Positions 42,554 to 51,304 of a stretch of DNA of 64,000 bases are shown here, one piece after another. Every line of letters starts with the position of its first letter. Position 1 is the first letter of the stretch. Below the pieces are notes generated by a model. It was not told the DNA's origin, made no database searches, and saw only the letters and a list, made by a program, of their open reading frames with translations. Origin of the DNA: CAWCDJ01 sp963836015 (lineage in GTDB: Bacteria; Acidobacteriota; Terriglobia; Bryobacterales; Bryobacteraceae); the NCBI GenBank assembly GCA_963836015.1, contig CAWIIF010000011.1:1-64000 (forward strand). Direction: 5' to 3'. The position numbers and the translations under genes were made by a program.

Positions 42554-44542
42554 ATGAAAAAGGCAATCTTTCGACTATTCGTTTTGGCGATCCTGGCCGC
42601 GGCGGGTTGGAGCGGCTACCGGTTCTTCAAACAACTGCCGGAACGGCAGGAGACCATCCCGACCGCCAAGGTTCAGCGCGGTGATGTGGTCATTCGGGCC
42701 TACTCGCGCGGGGAGCTCCACGCGATCCGGGCGCAGACCATCACGGCGCCCAACCTGTTCGGCACGGTGCAGGTGACGCGCCTTGCGCCCATAGGGGCCC
42801 TGGCGAAGGAAAAAGACCTGATCGTGGAATACGACGATTCCGAGCGCCAGGCCGCGCTCGAAGAGGCGCAGCTTTCCGTGCAGTCGGTGGACGAGCAGAT
42901 CAAGAAGGCCAAGGCCGACCTGGCCATTCAGCAGAGCCAGGACCAGGTGACGCTCCTCAAGACCCGGTACGACGTGAAGCGGGCCGAGTTCGAAGTGCAG
43001 AAGAACGACATCATCGACGCCATCGACGCCAAGAAAAACATCCTGCAGCTCGATCAGAGCAAGCGCGCCTTGCAGCAGCTCGAAGCCGATATCGAGGCCC
43101 GCCAGGAACAGGCGGATTCGCAGATGGCCGTGCTGGTTGAGCAGCGCAACCGCAGCGTCATCGACGTGCAGCGCGAGCTGCAGCGCATCGCGCAGACCAA
43201 GGCTCTGTCGCCGATGACCGGGCTGGTGGCCATCAAGCAGAATCGCGCCGGGTATTTCAATTTCGGCCAGCAGCTTCCGGACATCCGGGAAGGCGATACG
43301 CTCCAGCCCGGCATGCCGGTGGCGGACGTCCTGGACCTTTCGGAGCTGGAGGTCTGGACCAAGATCGGCGAGCTGGACCGCGCCAACCTGGTGGAAGGCC
43401 AGGACGCGCTGATCCAACTGGACGCCATCCCGGACAAGCAGTTCCGGGGCAAGATCAAGGCAATGAGCGGGACCGCCACATCGGATGTCTTCTCGGGCGA
43501 CCCATCCAAGAAATTCGACGTGATCTTCTCGATCGACATGCGGCAATTGCTGACGGCGCTGGGCATGAAGGACGCGGAGATCGCCAACATCATGGCTACT
43601 GCGGCCGCCAACGCCAAAAAGGTCGGCACCAGCGCGAACACCGGGGCGTCGTTCTTCGCCGGGTTGCAGGCCCAGGTGCAGGGTCCGGACGCGGCTGGAG
43701 CCATGGCTGGCGGCATGGCCGGCGTGCAGGGTATGGCGGGAATCGGAGGCATGCAGGGTGCGGCCGCGCCGCAGGACCAGGGCGCGGACCAGAGCCAGTC
43801 CCAGGGCGGGACGGCTGGCGGGCGCACTCGCGGCCAGGGCGGCCAAGGCGGCCAGAGCGGCCAGGCCGGTCAAGGCGGCCAGGGCCGTGCACAAGCCGGA
43901 CCCGGCGGCGGGCGTAATTTTGGCAACCTCTCCGAGCAGGACCGCGCGAAGCTGACCGAGCTGCGGACGAAGATGCAAAAGGCCACCGGCGAGGAGCAGC
44001 AAAAGCTCCGCCAGCAGATGCAGGACCTCATGCAGAAAGCCGGCATCACTCCCGGCGGCCGCGGCGGAGCGGGCGGATTTGGCGGCGGCCGCAGGGGCGG
44101 CGGCATGGCGATGGTCAACGTCCTCGAGCTGAAGCCGCCTGTGGTCAACGGCTATAGCGAGGAAGATCGCAAAGCGGCCAACCTGCCGAAACCTCCCGAG
44201 GAGGATTCCCAGGTGCAGACGCTGCTGCGGCCGGGCCTGCTGGCGGATGTGGAGATCATCATCGAGAAGATTCCCAACGCCCTGCACGTTCCCGCGCAGG
44301 CGGTTTTTGAGAAGGGCGGCAAGCCGACCGTCTTTATCATGCAGAAAAACGGCAAATTCGAGCCGCGCGAAGTACAGCTCATGAAACGCAGCGAAACCAC
44401 GATGGTGCTTTCCGGAGGCGTGGAGCCGGGCCAGGTGATCGCCATGGCCGACCCGACGGCGGATAAAGCCGACAAGAAAGGCAAGAGCGAGAAGAAATCC
44501 GGCGGCGGCGCGATGGGTGTGATGCCGGCGGGGGGCAAATAG
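42554..44542 (+). CDS. HlyD/MacA-type periplasmic adaptor protein, adaptor 3, with large low-complexity insertion
   Basis: 662 residues, over 200 longer than its neighbours. One membrane helix (LFVLAILAAAGWSGYRFF, about 8-25), a lipoyl half, a coiled coil (about 100-215), the second half with LSPMTGLVAIKQNRAGYF, and the barrel (LIQLDAIPDKQFRGK). Residues of about 350-520 are an Ala/Gly/Gln/Met-rich insertion containing a small helical island (LSEQDRAKLTELRTKMQKA). The C-terminal domain resumes at about 570 (ADVEIIIEKIPNALHVP). The stop lies two bases before the permease start, so coupling is likely. Confidence 0.86.
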   Translation: MKKAIFRLFVLAILAAAGWSGYRFFKQLPERQETIPTAKVQRGDVVIRAYSRGELHAIRAQTITAPNLFGTVQVTRLAPIGALAKEKDLIVEYDDSERQAALEEAQLSVQSVDEQIKKAKADLAIQQSQDQVTLLKTRYDVKRAEFEVQKNDIIDAIDAKKNILQLDQSKRALQQLEADIEARQEQADSQMAVLVEQRNRSVIDVQRELQRIAQTKALSPMTGLVAIKQNRAGYFNFGQQLPDIREGDTLQPGMPVADVLDLSELEVWTKIGELDRANLVEGQDALIQLDAIPDKQFRGKIKAMSGTATSDVFSGDPSKKFDVIFSIDMRQLLTALGMKDAEIANIMATAAANAKKVGTSANTGASFFAGLQAQVQGPDAAGAMAGGMAGVQGMAGIGGMQGAAAPQDQGADQSQSQGGTAGGRTRGQGGQGGQSGQAGQGGQGRAQAGPGGGRNFGNLSEQDRAKLTELRTKMQKATGEEQQKLRQQMQDLMQKAGITPGGRGGAGGFGGGRRGGGMAMVNVLELKPPVVNGYSEEDRKAANLPKPPEEDSQVQTLLRPGLLADVEIIIEKIPNALHVPAQAVFEKGGKPTVFIMQKNGKFEPREVQLMKRSETTMVLSGGVEPGQVIAMADPTADKADKKGKSEKKSGGGAMGVMPAGGK

Positions 44543-44544
44543 AA

Positions 44545-45798
44545 ATGATCGGGTCGCACATAATCCCTGAGCTCAAGATGGGGCTGGCCAGCCTCTTCGC
44601 CCACAAACTCCGCAGCCTGCTGACCATGCTCGGCATGATCTTCGGGGTGGGCGCCGTGGTAGCCATGCTTTCCATCACGGCCGGCGCGCAGAAAGAGATG
44701 ATGAGCTTCATCGACCAGCTGGGTGTGAACAACATCATCGTCGAGGCGCACGAGGCGATGGACCGCAACGAGCTGCAGTCCATCCGCGCCACTTCGCCGG
44801 GCCTGACGTTCCGCGATTTTCGCGCCATCTCCGAGAACGTCTCGGGCCTGGTGGCCATCACGCCGCGGAAGCGCTTCAAGCCGCAGAAGCTGCTGCCCAA
44901 AACTTCCCAGGAGCAGCCCCAGTTGATCGGCGTGTATCCGAATTTCGTCGAGATCAACAGCCTGAAGCTGATTGCGGGGCGCTTCTTCAGTGACGAGGAG
45001 AACCGCGCATCGGCGCCGGTCTGCGTGCTGGGCGAGACCGCCAAGGTCAACCTGCTGGGCTACGACGATGCCGTCGGCAAGTACGTGAAGGTCAACGATA
45101 CGTGGCTGCAGGTGATCGGGGTCCTCACGCCGCAGTCGTCAGCCGACGCGGATGTCGAAGGCGCGCAGGCGGCCAACCGCAACAACCTGGTGATCGCGCC
45201 GCTCAACACCGTGATGCGGCGCTTCGAAGACAACACCAGCTACCTGAAGGACGAGATCGACGGCATCTATATGAAGGTCGCTCCTAACGTGGATTCGATC
45301 GAGACGTCTAACGTGGTTCGGGCGATTCTGACGGCGACCCACAAGGACGCGGGGGATTTCACGGTGATTGTGCCGGCCGGCCTGCTCGAAGAGCGCCGCC
45401 GGACGCAGTTCATCTTCAACATCGTCATGATCTGCATCGCCGGCATCTCGCTGCTGGTGGGCGGTATCGGAATCATGAACATCATGCTGGCGACGGTTCT
45501 CGAACGAACACGCGAAATCGGCATCCGGCGCGCGATCGGTGCACGGCAGGCGGATATCGTCCGTCAATTCCTCACGGAAGCAGTGCTGATCTCGATTGTC
45601 GGCGGCCTGATCGGCATCGGGTTCGGGTTCTCGCTCTCCAAGGTGATTGCCACGTCGGCCGGCTGGTCGACGGTGGTAACGACATCTTCGATCGTGATCG
45701 CTTTCGGTGTATCGGTGTTCATCGGGCTGTTGTTTGGAATTTATCCGGCCGTTCAGGCGGCCAAACTGGATCCTATTGAGGCCATTCGTTACGAGTAA
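44545..45798 (+). CDS. MacB-type ABC transporter permease without ATPase domain
   Basis: 417 residues. The first membrane helix is in LRSLLTMLGMIFGVGAVVAML (about 28-48), a periplasmic MacB-PCD domain follows (about 55-275), then three C-terminal helices of the FtsX domain (FIFNIVMICIAGISLLVGGI, with IGIMNIMLATVLERTREIG and IGIRRAIGARQADI). It ends in AKLDPIEAIRYE, typical of MacB. E. coli MacB carries its ATPase on the same chain; here it must come from another gene, most likely the one at 50488. The complex would use ATP to drive export by the adaptors and the TolC channel. Confidence 0.92.
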   Translation: MIGSHIIPELKMGLASLFAHKLRSLLTMLGMIFGVGAVVAMLSITAGAQKEMMSFIDQLGVNNIIVEAHEAMDRNELQSIRATSPGLTFRDFRAISENVSGLVAITPRKRFKPQKLLPKTSQEQPQLIGVYPNFVEINSLKLIAGRFFSDEENRASAPVCVLGETAKVNLLGYDDAVGKYVKVNDTWLQVIGVLTPQSSADADVEGAQAANRNNLVIAPLNTVMRRFEDNTSYLKDEIDGIYMKVAPNVDSIETSNVVRAILTATHKDAGDFTVIVPAGLLEERRRTQFIFNIVMICIAGISLLVGGIGIMNIMLATVLERTREIGIRRAIGARQADIVRQFLTEAVLISIVGGLIGIGFGFSLSKVIATSAGWSTVVTTSSIVIAFGVSVFIGLLFGIYPAVQAAKLDPIEAIRYE

Positions 45799-45802
45799 GA
45801 AT

Positions 45803-47455
45803 ATGCTGTTTCGAACCCTAGTTACCGGTATTCTCGTGGCGGCAGGCGCGTTTGCGCAACTGTCGTCGTTTCCCAAGCCGTCCTACTTCCGCGAGACGTT
45901 CCAGAGCGCCCAGACCAAGGTCGAATTGAAGGACCCGGTCAAGCTGAAGGATTTCGTCGCGGGCGGCAAGCTGGAGCTGTCGCTCAAGGACTATCTGACG
46001 CTGGTGATGGCGAACAACACCGGGATACAGCTTCAGATGTTGACGCTCGAAATTCCCAAGAACGCCATCCAGCGGGCGTTCGCGCCTTGGGATCCCCTGG
46101 CCACCGCCAGCTTCAACAGCCAGCGTTCCAGCACGCCCTCCACCAGCCTCCTGGACGGCGCGCAATCCCTGACGACCCTGACCCAGCCGTTTCGCGCGGC
46201 CTACTCGCAGACCCTGGATACGGGCACGCAGTACAGCGTCGGCTTCAACGCCAGCAAGACCTCGTCGAACAACGGGTTTTCCACGTTCAACCCGGCGCTG
46301 AGCTCGAACCTGTCGATCAACTTCACGCAGCCCCTGCTGAAGAATCGCGGCCGCTACGTGAACCGGCTCGGATTGATGGTGGCCCGCAGCAGCTACCGGG
46401 TTTCGGAATACACCCTTCGCGCCAACTTGTTGAACCTCGTCAACCAGGCGGAATCGGCTTACTGGAACGTGATTCTGGCTCGCGAGAACCTTAAGGTGGC
46501 CGAGAGCGCCCGGGCCACCGCGCAGCAATTCCTGGACTACATGCAGAAGCAGCTCGACCTGGGAGCTTTGTCGCCGCTGGATATCTACAACCCGCAGCAG
46601 CAGGTGGCGGCCAACGATCTGGCCGTTTCGCAGGCCCGCTTCGCCCTGGCCCAGGCGGAAGACGCGCTGCGGCTGCAGTTGGGCGCGGACCTCGACCCCG
46701 ACGTCCGCAAGCTGCCCATCGTCCTCACCGAGACGGTGGACCTGCCTAACGTAGACTCCCTGGTTTACGATCCGGAAGAGTCGGTGGAGAAGGCCCTGGT
46801 GAACCGGCCGGACGTAAAGGCCGCAAACCAGCGGCTGGATGTGGACGATCTCTCGATCGTGCAGGCGAAAAACGGCCTGCTGCCGAACCTCTCGCTGACC
46901 GGCGCCTACCAGACGCAGGGACGCGGCGGCACGTTCTACCAGAAATCGAACGTGTTCAACAGCGACGGCACGGCATCCTCCATCCTCACCTCCATTCCCG
47001 GTGGCTTCAGCGACGCGCTCAGCCAGATGTTCAACCTCGGCTACCCGGTGTATTCTTTCGGCCTTACGTTGAACCTGCCCATCCGGTCGCATGCCGCTGC
47101 CATGGATATGGCGGACGCGGTGGTCCGCAAGAAGACCGACGCCCTCACGCTCCGCAATACCCAGGAGCTGGTGCGGCTCAGCATCCTCACGGCGGTCAGC
47201 AATCTGAACGGCGCCAAAGAGCAGTTGAAACTGGCAAACATCCAGCGGGATTTTGCCAAGAAGAACCTCGACGCCGAGCAGAAGAAGTATGAACTCGGCA
47301 CGGAAATCAACCAGAACGTGATCAATGCCCAGCAGGCGCTCACGGCGGCCGAGTCGAACGTGGTGCAGAACCAGATCAGCCTGCGGCGCAGCATCCTGAA
47401 CCTGCTGACCCAGACCGGCGAGCTGCTCGACCAGCGCGGCATCGTGGTTCAGTAG
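45803..47455 (+). CDS. TolC-family outer-membrane efflux protein
   Basis: 550 residues from ATG 45803, four bases after the permease stop. A signal peptide (MLFRTLVTGILVAAGAFAQ) precedes two outer-membrane-efflux repeats. Typical elements are LKDYLTLVMANNTGIQLQ, NLVNQAESAYWNVILARENL, DLGALSPLDIYNPQQQVAAND and the repeat-2 counterparts SILTAVSNLNGAKEQLKL and KYELGTEINQNVINAQQALT. It forms the trimeric channel that spans the outer membrane and periplasm and completes the exporter encoded by the four genes before it. Confidence 0.92.
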   Translation: MLFRTLVTGILVAAGAFAQLSSFPKPSYFRETFQSAQTKVELKDPVKLKDFVAGGKLELSLKDYLTLVMANNTGIQLQMLTLEIPKNAIQRAFAPWDPLATASFNSQRSSTPSTSLLDGAQSLTTLTQPFRAAYSQTLDTGTQYSVGFNASKTSSNNGFSTFNPALSSNLSINFTQPLLKNRGRYVNRLGLMVARSSYRVSEYTLRANLLNLVNQAESAYWNVILARENLKVAESARATAQQFLDYMQKQLDLGALSPLDIYNPQQQVAANDLAVSQARFALAQAEDALRLQLGADLDPDVRKLPIVLTETVDLPNVDSLVYDPEESVEKALVNRPDVKAANQRLDVDDLSIVQAKNGLLPNLSLTGAYQTQGRGGTFYQKSNVFNSDGTASSILTSIPGGFSDALSQMFNLGYPVYSFGLTLNLPIRSHAAAMDMADAVVRKKTDALTLRNTQELVRLSILTAVSNLNGAKEQLKLANIQRDFAKKNLDAEQKKYELGTEINQNVINAQQALTAAESNVVQNQISLRRSILNLLTQTGELLDQRGIVVQ

Positions 47456-47504
47456 CGGCTTCGACTTGCCACAGCCGGCCCGGCTCTGGCACCCTTGTTA
47501 GCGG

Positions 47505-48386
47505 ATGCAGACAGGGGTACTCGCGCTGCTGCTGGCGGGAGTTTTCGGATTCTTCGCGCCGCCGGCCCAGAACCGGCTGCGGAGCGCGCTTCACAGCCGG
47601 CCGGCGCTGGTTTGGGCCGTTCCGCTTCTGCTCACCGCCGTGTTCGCCGGGGCGGCGCTCCTCGCGGGAGCGTTCAGCCTGCCGCTGCTTCTCGGCGTTC
47701 TGGGCTACGCCGCGGCTCCCGTGCTGTGCGTTTTTCTCGCGGGCGCGGGCGCCATCAAGGCGCCGGGGGCCCTCGATTTCGCCGCCATCCTGCTGCTGTG
47801 GCTTCCTATCGAGTTCGGCGCGGGAGCCGCGCTCGTGCCGCGCCCGGCACAGGGATTTCTGCACAGCGTGGCCTATGGAATCGCCATTCTGCTGGGCCTG
47901 ACCCTGTTCCTCGGCTTTCGATCGTTCTCCGGGCTTAAATACAACCTGCCGCGAGCGCGCCGCGACCTGTTGCTGCCGCTGGCCGGTTTCGCCCTGCTGG
48001 CCCCCGTGATCATCGCCATCGGAATCCCCATAGGGTTTCTCACCGCGCCGCACTGGCCCGTGAAATCGGCGGGCGCCATGACGGGCGGGTTCGGCATCAT
48101 CTTCGCCGCTACGGCGCTCCCCGAAGAGATCCTGTTCCGCTCCCTCATACAAAACCTGCTGATGCTGCGCTTCGGGGAATCCGGACGCACCCTGCTGGCA
48201 GCCAGCCTGATTTTCGGCTGCGCGCACCTGGACAACGGCCCCCAGCCGGCGCCCAACTGGCGCTACTTCATTCTGGCCACGATTGCCGGCTGGGCATACG
48301 GCAAGGTGTTTCAGAAATCTTCCACGGTGCTTTCCTCGGCGGGTCTCCACGCCATGGTGGACTGGACCAAGCACTTCCTGTTTTGA
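47505..48386 (+). CDS. CPBP-family intramembrane glutamic metalloprotease
   Basis: 293 residues with about eight hydrophobic helices. The active-site motif EExxxR is present in TALPEEILFRSLIQN (about residues 205-219), and the second and third motifs contribute His in LIFGCAHLDN and SAGLHAMVDW. CPBP proteases resemble Rce1 CAAX proteases; bacterial members act in peptide maturation, immunity to bacteriocins or protein secretion. It follows the TolC gene by 49 bp and may belong to the export cluster. Confidence 0.86.
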   Translation: MQTGVLALLLAGVFGFFAPPAQNRLRSALHSRPALVWAVPLLLTAVFAGAALLAGAFSLPLLLGVLGYAAAPVLCVFLAGAGAIKAPGALDFAAILLLWLPIEFGAGAALVPRPAQGFLHSVAYGIAILLGLTLFLGFRSFSGLKYNLPRARRDLLLPLAGFALLAPVIIAIGIPIGFLTAPHWPVKSAGAMTGGFGIIFAATALPEEILFRSLIQNLLMLRFGESGRTLLAASLIFGCAHLDNGPQPAPNWRYFILATIAGWAYGKVFQKSSTVLSSAGLHAMVDWTKHFLF

Positions 48387-48394
48387 GGGGACGA

Positions 48395-49024
48395 ATGAGC
48401 CGCGCCACCGCATATAAGGCAGCAATTCTGGAGCCTGCGGCGGTGTATTCCCTCATCGTGGCCTACATCTGGCAGCTACGCTTCAGCCACCACGACGCCT
48501 GGCTGCCGATTGTGGGGTGGATGGTCGTCTCGCACCGCCTGCGGGGCGAGAAGGCCTCCATCCTGGGTTTCGACCTCCGGGGCCTGCGGACCTGCCTGGC
48601 GGATTTCGCTCCCTCCCTGGCTTTCCTGGCCCTCGCGCTGGTGGCCGGGGGCCTGCTCTTTCAGACCATCCGGCCGGTCCGCGGGAGCTGGATCCTGGCT
48701 GCCTGGGGCGCCTACCTGCCGTGGGGCCTCTTCCAGCAGTACGTGATGAACGGCTATTTCCTGAACCGCCTGGAGTCCTTGCTCCCTGGACGGGCCGCGC
48801 CGGTGGTGGCCGCCGCCCTGTTTTCGGGGGCCCACGTTCCCAACTTGCTGCTCATGGGAGTGGGCTTCGTGGCGGGCTACTGCTGCACCCTCATCTATAA
48901 GAAATACAAGAATTTGTACTTTCTCGGCATCGCCCATGCGACGGTTGGTGTGCTGCTGCTGGTGGTGGTTCCGGACTCGATCAGCCACCATATGACGGTC
49001 GGGCCGGGCTGGTTCCGAAGTTGA
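48395..49024 (+). CDS. CPBP-like membrane protein with EE-to-QQ substitution
   Basis: 209 residues from ATG 48395, with GAGGGGA as ribosome site overlapping the stop of the previous gene. It has four to six hydrophobic helices. The segment WGLFQQYVMNGYFLNRL aligns with the CPBP motif-1 helix, but the paired Glu are Gln-Gln and the Arg is Tyr. The motif-2 His is kept (FSGAHVPNLL), and HATVGVLLLV resembles motif 3. It is probably an inactive or altered paralogue that partners the neighbouring protease. Whether it derives from duplication is not certain. Confidence 0.72.
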   Translation: MSRATAYKAAILEPAAVYSLIVAYIWQLRFSHHDAWLPIVGWMVVSHRLRGEKASILGFDLRGLRTCLADFAPSLAFLALALVAGGLLFQTIRPVRGSWILAAWGAYLPWGLFQQYVMNGYFLNRLESLLPGRAAPVVAAALFSGAHVPNLLLMGVGFVAGYCCTLIYKKYKNLYFLGIAHATVGVLLLVVVPDSISHHMTVGPGWFRS

Positions 49025-49171
49025 GGGCCGGGCCGTCCCACCAAGGCACAGGGTGTCCCAGAAGCGAACACCGCCGATTTTTGCCTATCCATTTTTTCTC
49101 TCATAACGTCATTAACTTACAGTGGTTCGGAAAGTGGCAGGCCCCGTGCCCTCACTCCCCCGGAATCGAAA

Positions 49172-50458
49172 ATGGATATACAACGCAAAGGCGCGGGTAG
49201 GAAGAAGGCCATCCGGATTGTGGTCACCGTCGTGGTTCTGGTGGTGGCCGGTGTTGGGATCACAGTCGGACTGTCCAAGTTGAAGCCCGCCGCTCCCGGA
49301 GTGGAGATGTCGACTCTCTGGCCGGATACCGTCAAACGCGGACCGATGCTGCGCGACGTGCGCGGTCTCGGCACCCTGGTCCCGGAAGACACTTTGCTGA
49401 TGACCGCCACGACCGATGGCCGGGTGCAGCGCATCCTGATCCGGCCGGGCGCCACGGTGAGGGCCGATTCGGTGGTGATGGTTCTTACCAGCCCGGAGCT
49501 GGAAAACCAGTTGCTGACCGCGGAGTACGCCCTCAAGGTTGCCGAAGCCGACTTCGAAAACCTGAAGGTGACCCTCGAGAAGACGCTGCTCGACATGCAG
49601 GCCACGGCCGCCCAGGTAGGCGCGGACTACAACACGGCCAAGCTGCAGGCCGACCGCGATACCGCGCTGGCCAAGGAAAACCTGCTGCCCACGGTCGATG
49701 CCAAGATTTCCGAAGTGAAGGCCCAGCAACTGGGAGAGCGTTTTCAGATTGAGCATAAGCGGCTGGCCATCAACGCGGACGCCGAAAAAGCCCAGCTCGA
49801 CGCCCAGAAGGTCAAGGTCGAGCAGTTGCGCGCCAATTACGGCCTCGTCAAGAATCAGGTGGACGAGTTAAAGGTGCGGGCCGGATTTGACGGCGTCCTG
49901 CAGGCTCTGCCGCCGCCCATGACTCCGGTGGAAGAAGGCCAGAAGGTGGCGGCCGGCACTCCGCTGGGGAAGGTGGCGCAACCCTCCAAGTTGAAAGCCG
50001 AGCTCAAGATCGCCGAAACTCAAGTAAAGGACATTGTGATCGGGCAGCCGGCGGTGATTGACACGCGCCTGGCCGGAGGCGGCTCGAACGGGCTGATCGA
50101 CGGTCACGTATCGCGCATCGACCCGTCGATCCTGAACGGCACCGTCACGGTGGATGTCGCGCTGAAGGGTCCGCTGCCGTCGGGCGCCAAGCCCGATCTC
50201 AGCGTGGATGGCACCATCCAGCTCGAGAAGCTGGACGACGTGGTTTACGTGGGGAGGCCGGTTTTCGGCCAGCAGGACAGCACCGTGCAGTTGTTCAAGA
50301 TAGATCCGGACGGCAAGTACGCATCCAAGGTGAAAGTTACGTTCGGGCGCAGCTCGGTGAACACGATCGAAGTGAAGGATGGATTGAAGGTAGGGGACAA
50401 GGTGATCCTCTCCGATATGTCGGCGTATGACGCTTACGACCGAATTAAATTGAACTAG
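49172..50458 (+). CDS. HlyD/MacA-type periplasmic adaptor protein, adaptor 4
   Basis: 428 residues. One membrane helix (IVVTVVVLVVAGVGITVGL, about 16-34), a first lipoyl half (GRVQRILIRPGATVRAD), a coiled-coil hairpin (about 115-230), a second half (VRAGFDGVLQALPP), and barrel and membrane-proximal domains ending in GLKVGDKVILSDMSAYD. This is the first gene of the second export cluster and the only adaptor directly followed by an ATPase gene (29 bp). Together with that ATPase and the permease at 52123 it would give a MacA/MacB-like unit; a dedicated TolC is not present, so the one at 45803 may be shared. Confidence 0.9.
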   Translation: MDIQRKGAGRKKAIRIVVTVVVLVVAGVGITVGLSKLKPAAPGVEMSTLWPDTVKRGPMLRDVRGLGTLVPEDTLLMTATTDGRVQRILIRPGATVRADSVVMVLTSPELENQLLTAEYALKVAEADFENLKVTLEKTLLDMQATAAQVGADYNTAKLQADRDTALAKENLLPTVDAKISEVKAQQLGERFQIEHKRLAINADAEKAQLDAQKVKVEQLRANYGLVKNQVDELKVRAGFDGVLQALPPPMTPVEEGQKVAAGTPLGKVAQPSKLKAELKIAETQVKDIVIGQPAVIDTRLAGGGSNGLIDGHVSRIDPSILNGTVTVDVALKGPLPSGAKPDLSVDGTIQLEKLDDVVYVGRPVFGQQDSTVQLFKIDPDGKYASKVKVTFGRSSVNTIEVKDGLKVGDKVILSDMSAYDAYDRIKLN

Positions 50459-50487
50459 AGATCTGGGATTCTCGTAATGAGGAGCAA

Positions 50488-51201
50488 ATGAACATGGAAA
50501 ATGGCTCGCAACCGTTGATTCGACTGGATAACGTCAGCAAGGTGTTCGTGACCGACGAAGTGGAGACGCACGCGCTTTCGGGCGTTCATTTCGATGTCAA
50601 GAAAGGAGAGTACCTGTCGATTGCGGGTCCGTCCGGCTGCGGAAAATCGACACTGCTTGCGATCCTGGGCCTGCTCGACACCCCCAGCGAAGGCGTGTAT
50701 TATCTGAACGGCAAGCCGGTTACCGGCCTCAAGCTGTCGGAACGGGCACGCATCCGCAACCGCGAAATCGGTTTTATCTTCCAGGCGTTCAACCTGATCG
50801 GCGACCTCACGGTTTACGAAAACGTCGAACTGCCGCTGACCTATCGCGGCATGCCCGCCTCGGAGCGGAAACGGCGGGTACACGAGGCGCTCGAGCGGGT
50901 GGGGATGTCCCATCGCATGAAGCACTATCCTTCGCAGCTCTCGGGCGGCCAGCAGCAGCGTGTGGCCGTGGCGCGCGCGTTGAGCGGCGATCCGCTGATC
51001 CTGCTCGCCGACGAGCCTACCGGCAACCTCGATTCCGCCAACGGCGAGGCCGTGATGAGCCTGCTCCGGGAATTGCACGCCCAGGGCTCGACGATCTGCA
51101 TGGTCACTCACGATCCGCGCTACGCCGAGTTCGCCGACCGTACCATCCGCCTGTTCGACGGCCGGATCGTCGAGGAGAGTATCGAAGCCAAACAGTCGTA
51201 G
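50488..51201 (+). CDS. ABC transporter ATP-binding protein (MacB/LolD type)
   Basis: 237 residues. Walker A GPSGCGKSTLLAILG, Q-loop in FIFQAFNLIGDLTVYENV, signature LSGGQQQRVAVARALS, Walker B LILLADEPTGNLDS and H-loop in CMVTHDPRY are all intact. The Q-loop region FQAFNL and NLDS ending are typical of the MacB/LolD subgroup. It can energise the ATPase-less permeases at 44545 or 52123; which one cannot be decided from order alone. Ribosome site GAGGAGCAA upstream. Confidence 0.95.
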   Translation: MNMENGSQPLIRLDNVSKVFVTDEVETHALSGVHFDVKKGEYLSIAGPSGCGKSTLLAILGLLDTPSEGVYYLNGKPVTGLKLSERARIRNREIGFIFQAFNLIGDLTVYENVELPLTYRGMPASERKRRVHEALERVGMSHRMKHYPSQLSGGQQQRVAVARALSGDPLILLADEPTGNLDSANGEAVMSLLRELHAQGSTICMVTHDPRYAEFADRTIRLFDGRIVEESIEAKQS

Positions 51202-51304
51202 GAATAGTAAGGATTTGGCAGCGAAAGAAGGCGGGTCCCGCTGGGAGGGATTCGTGTTCTTTCGCCGCCCGAATGGGTTTCTTGCAGCCGCTGAGGGGGG
51301 CGCG

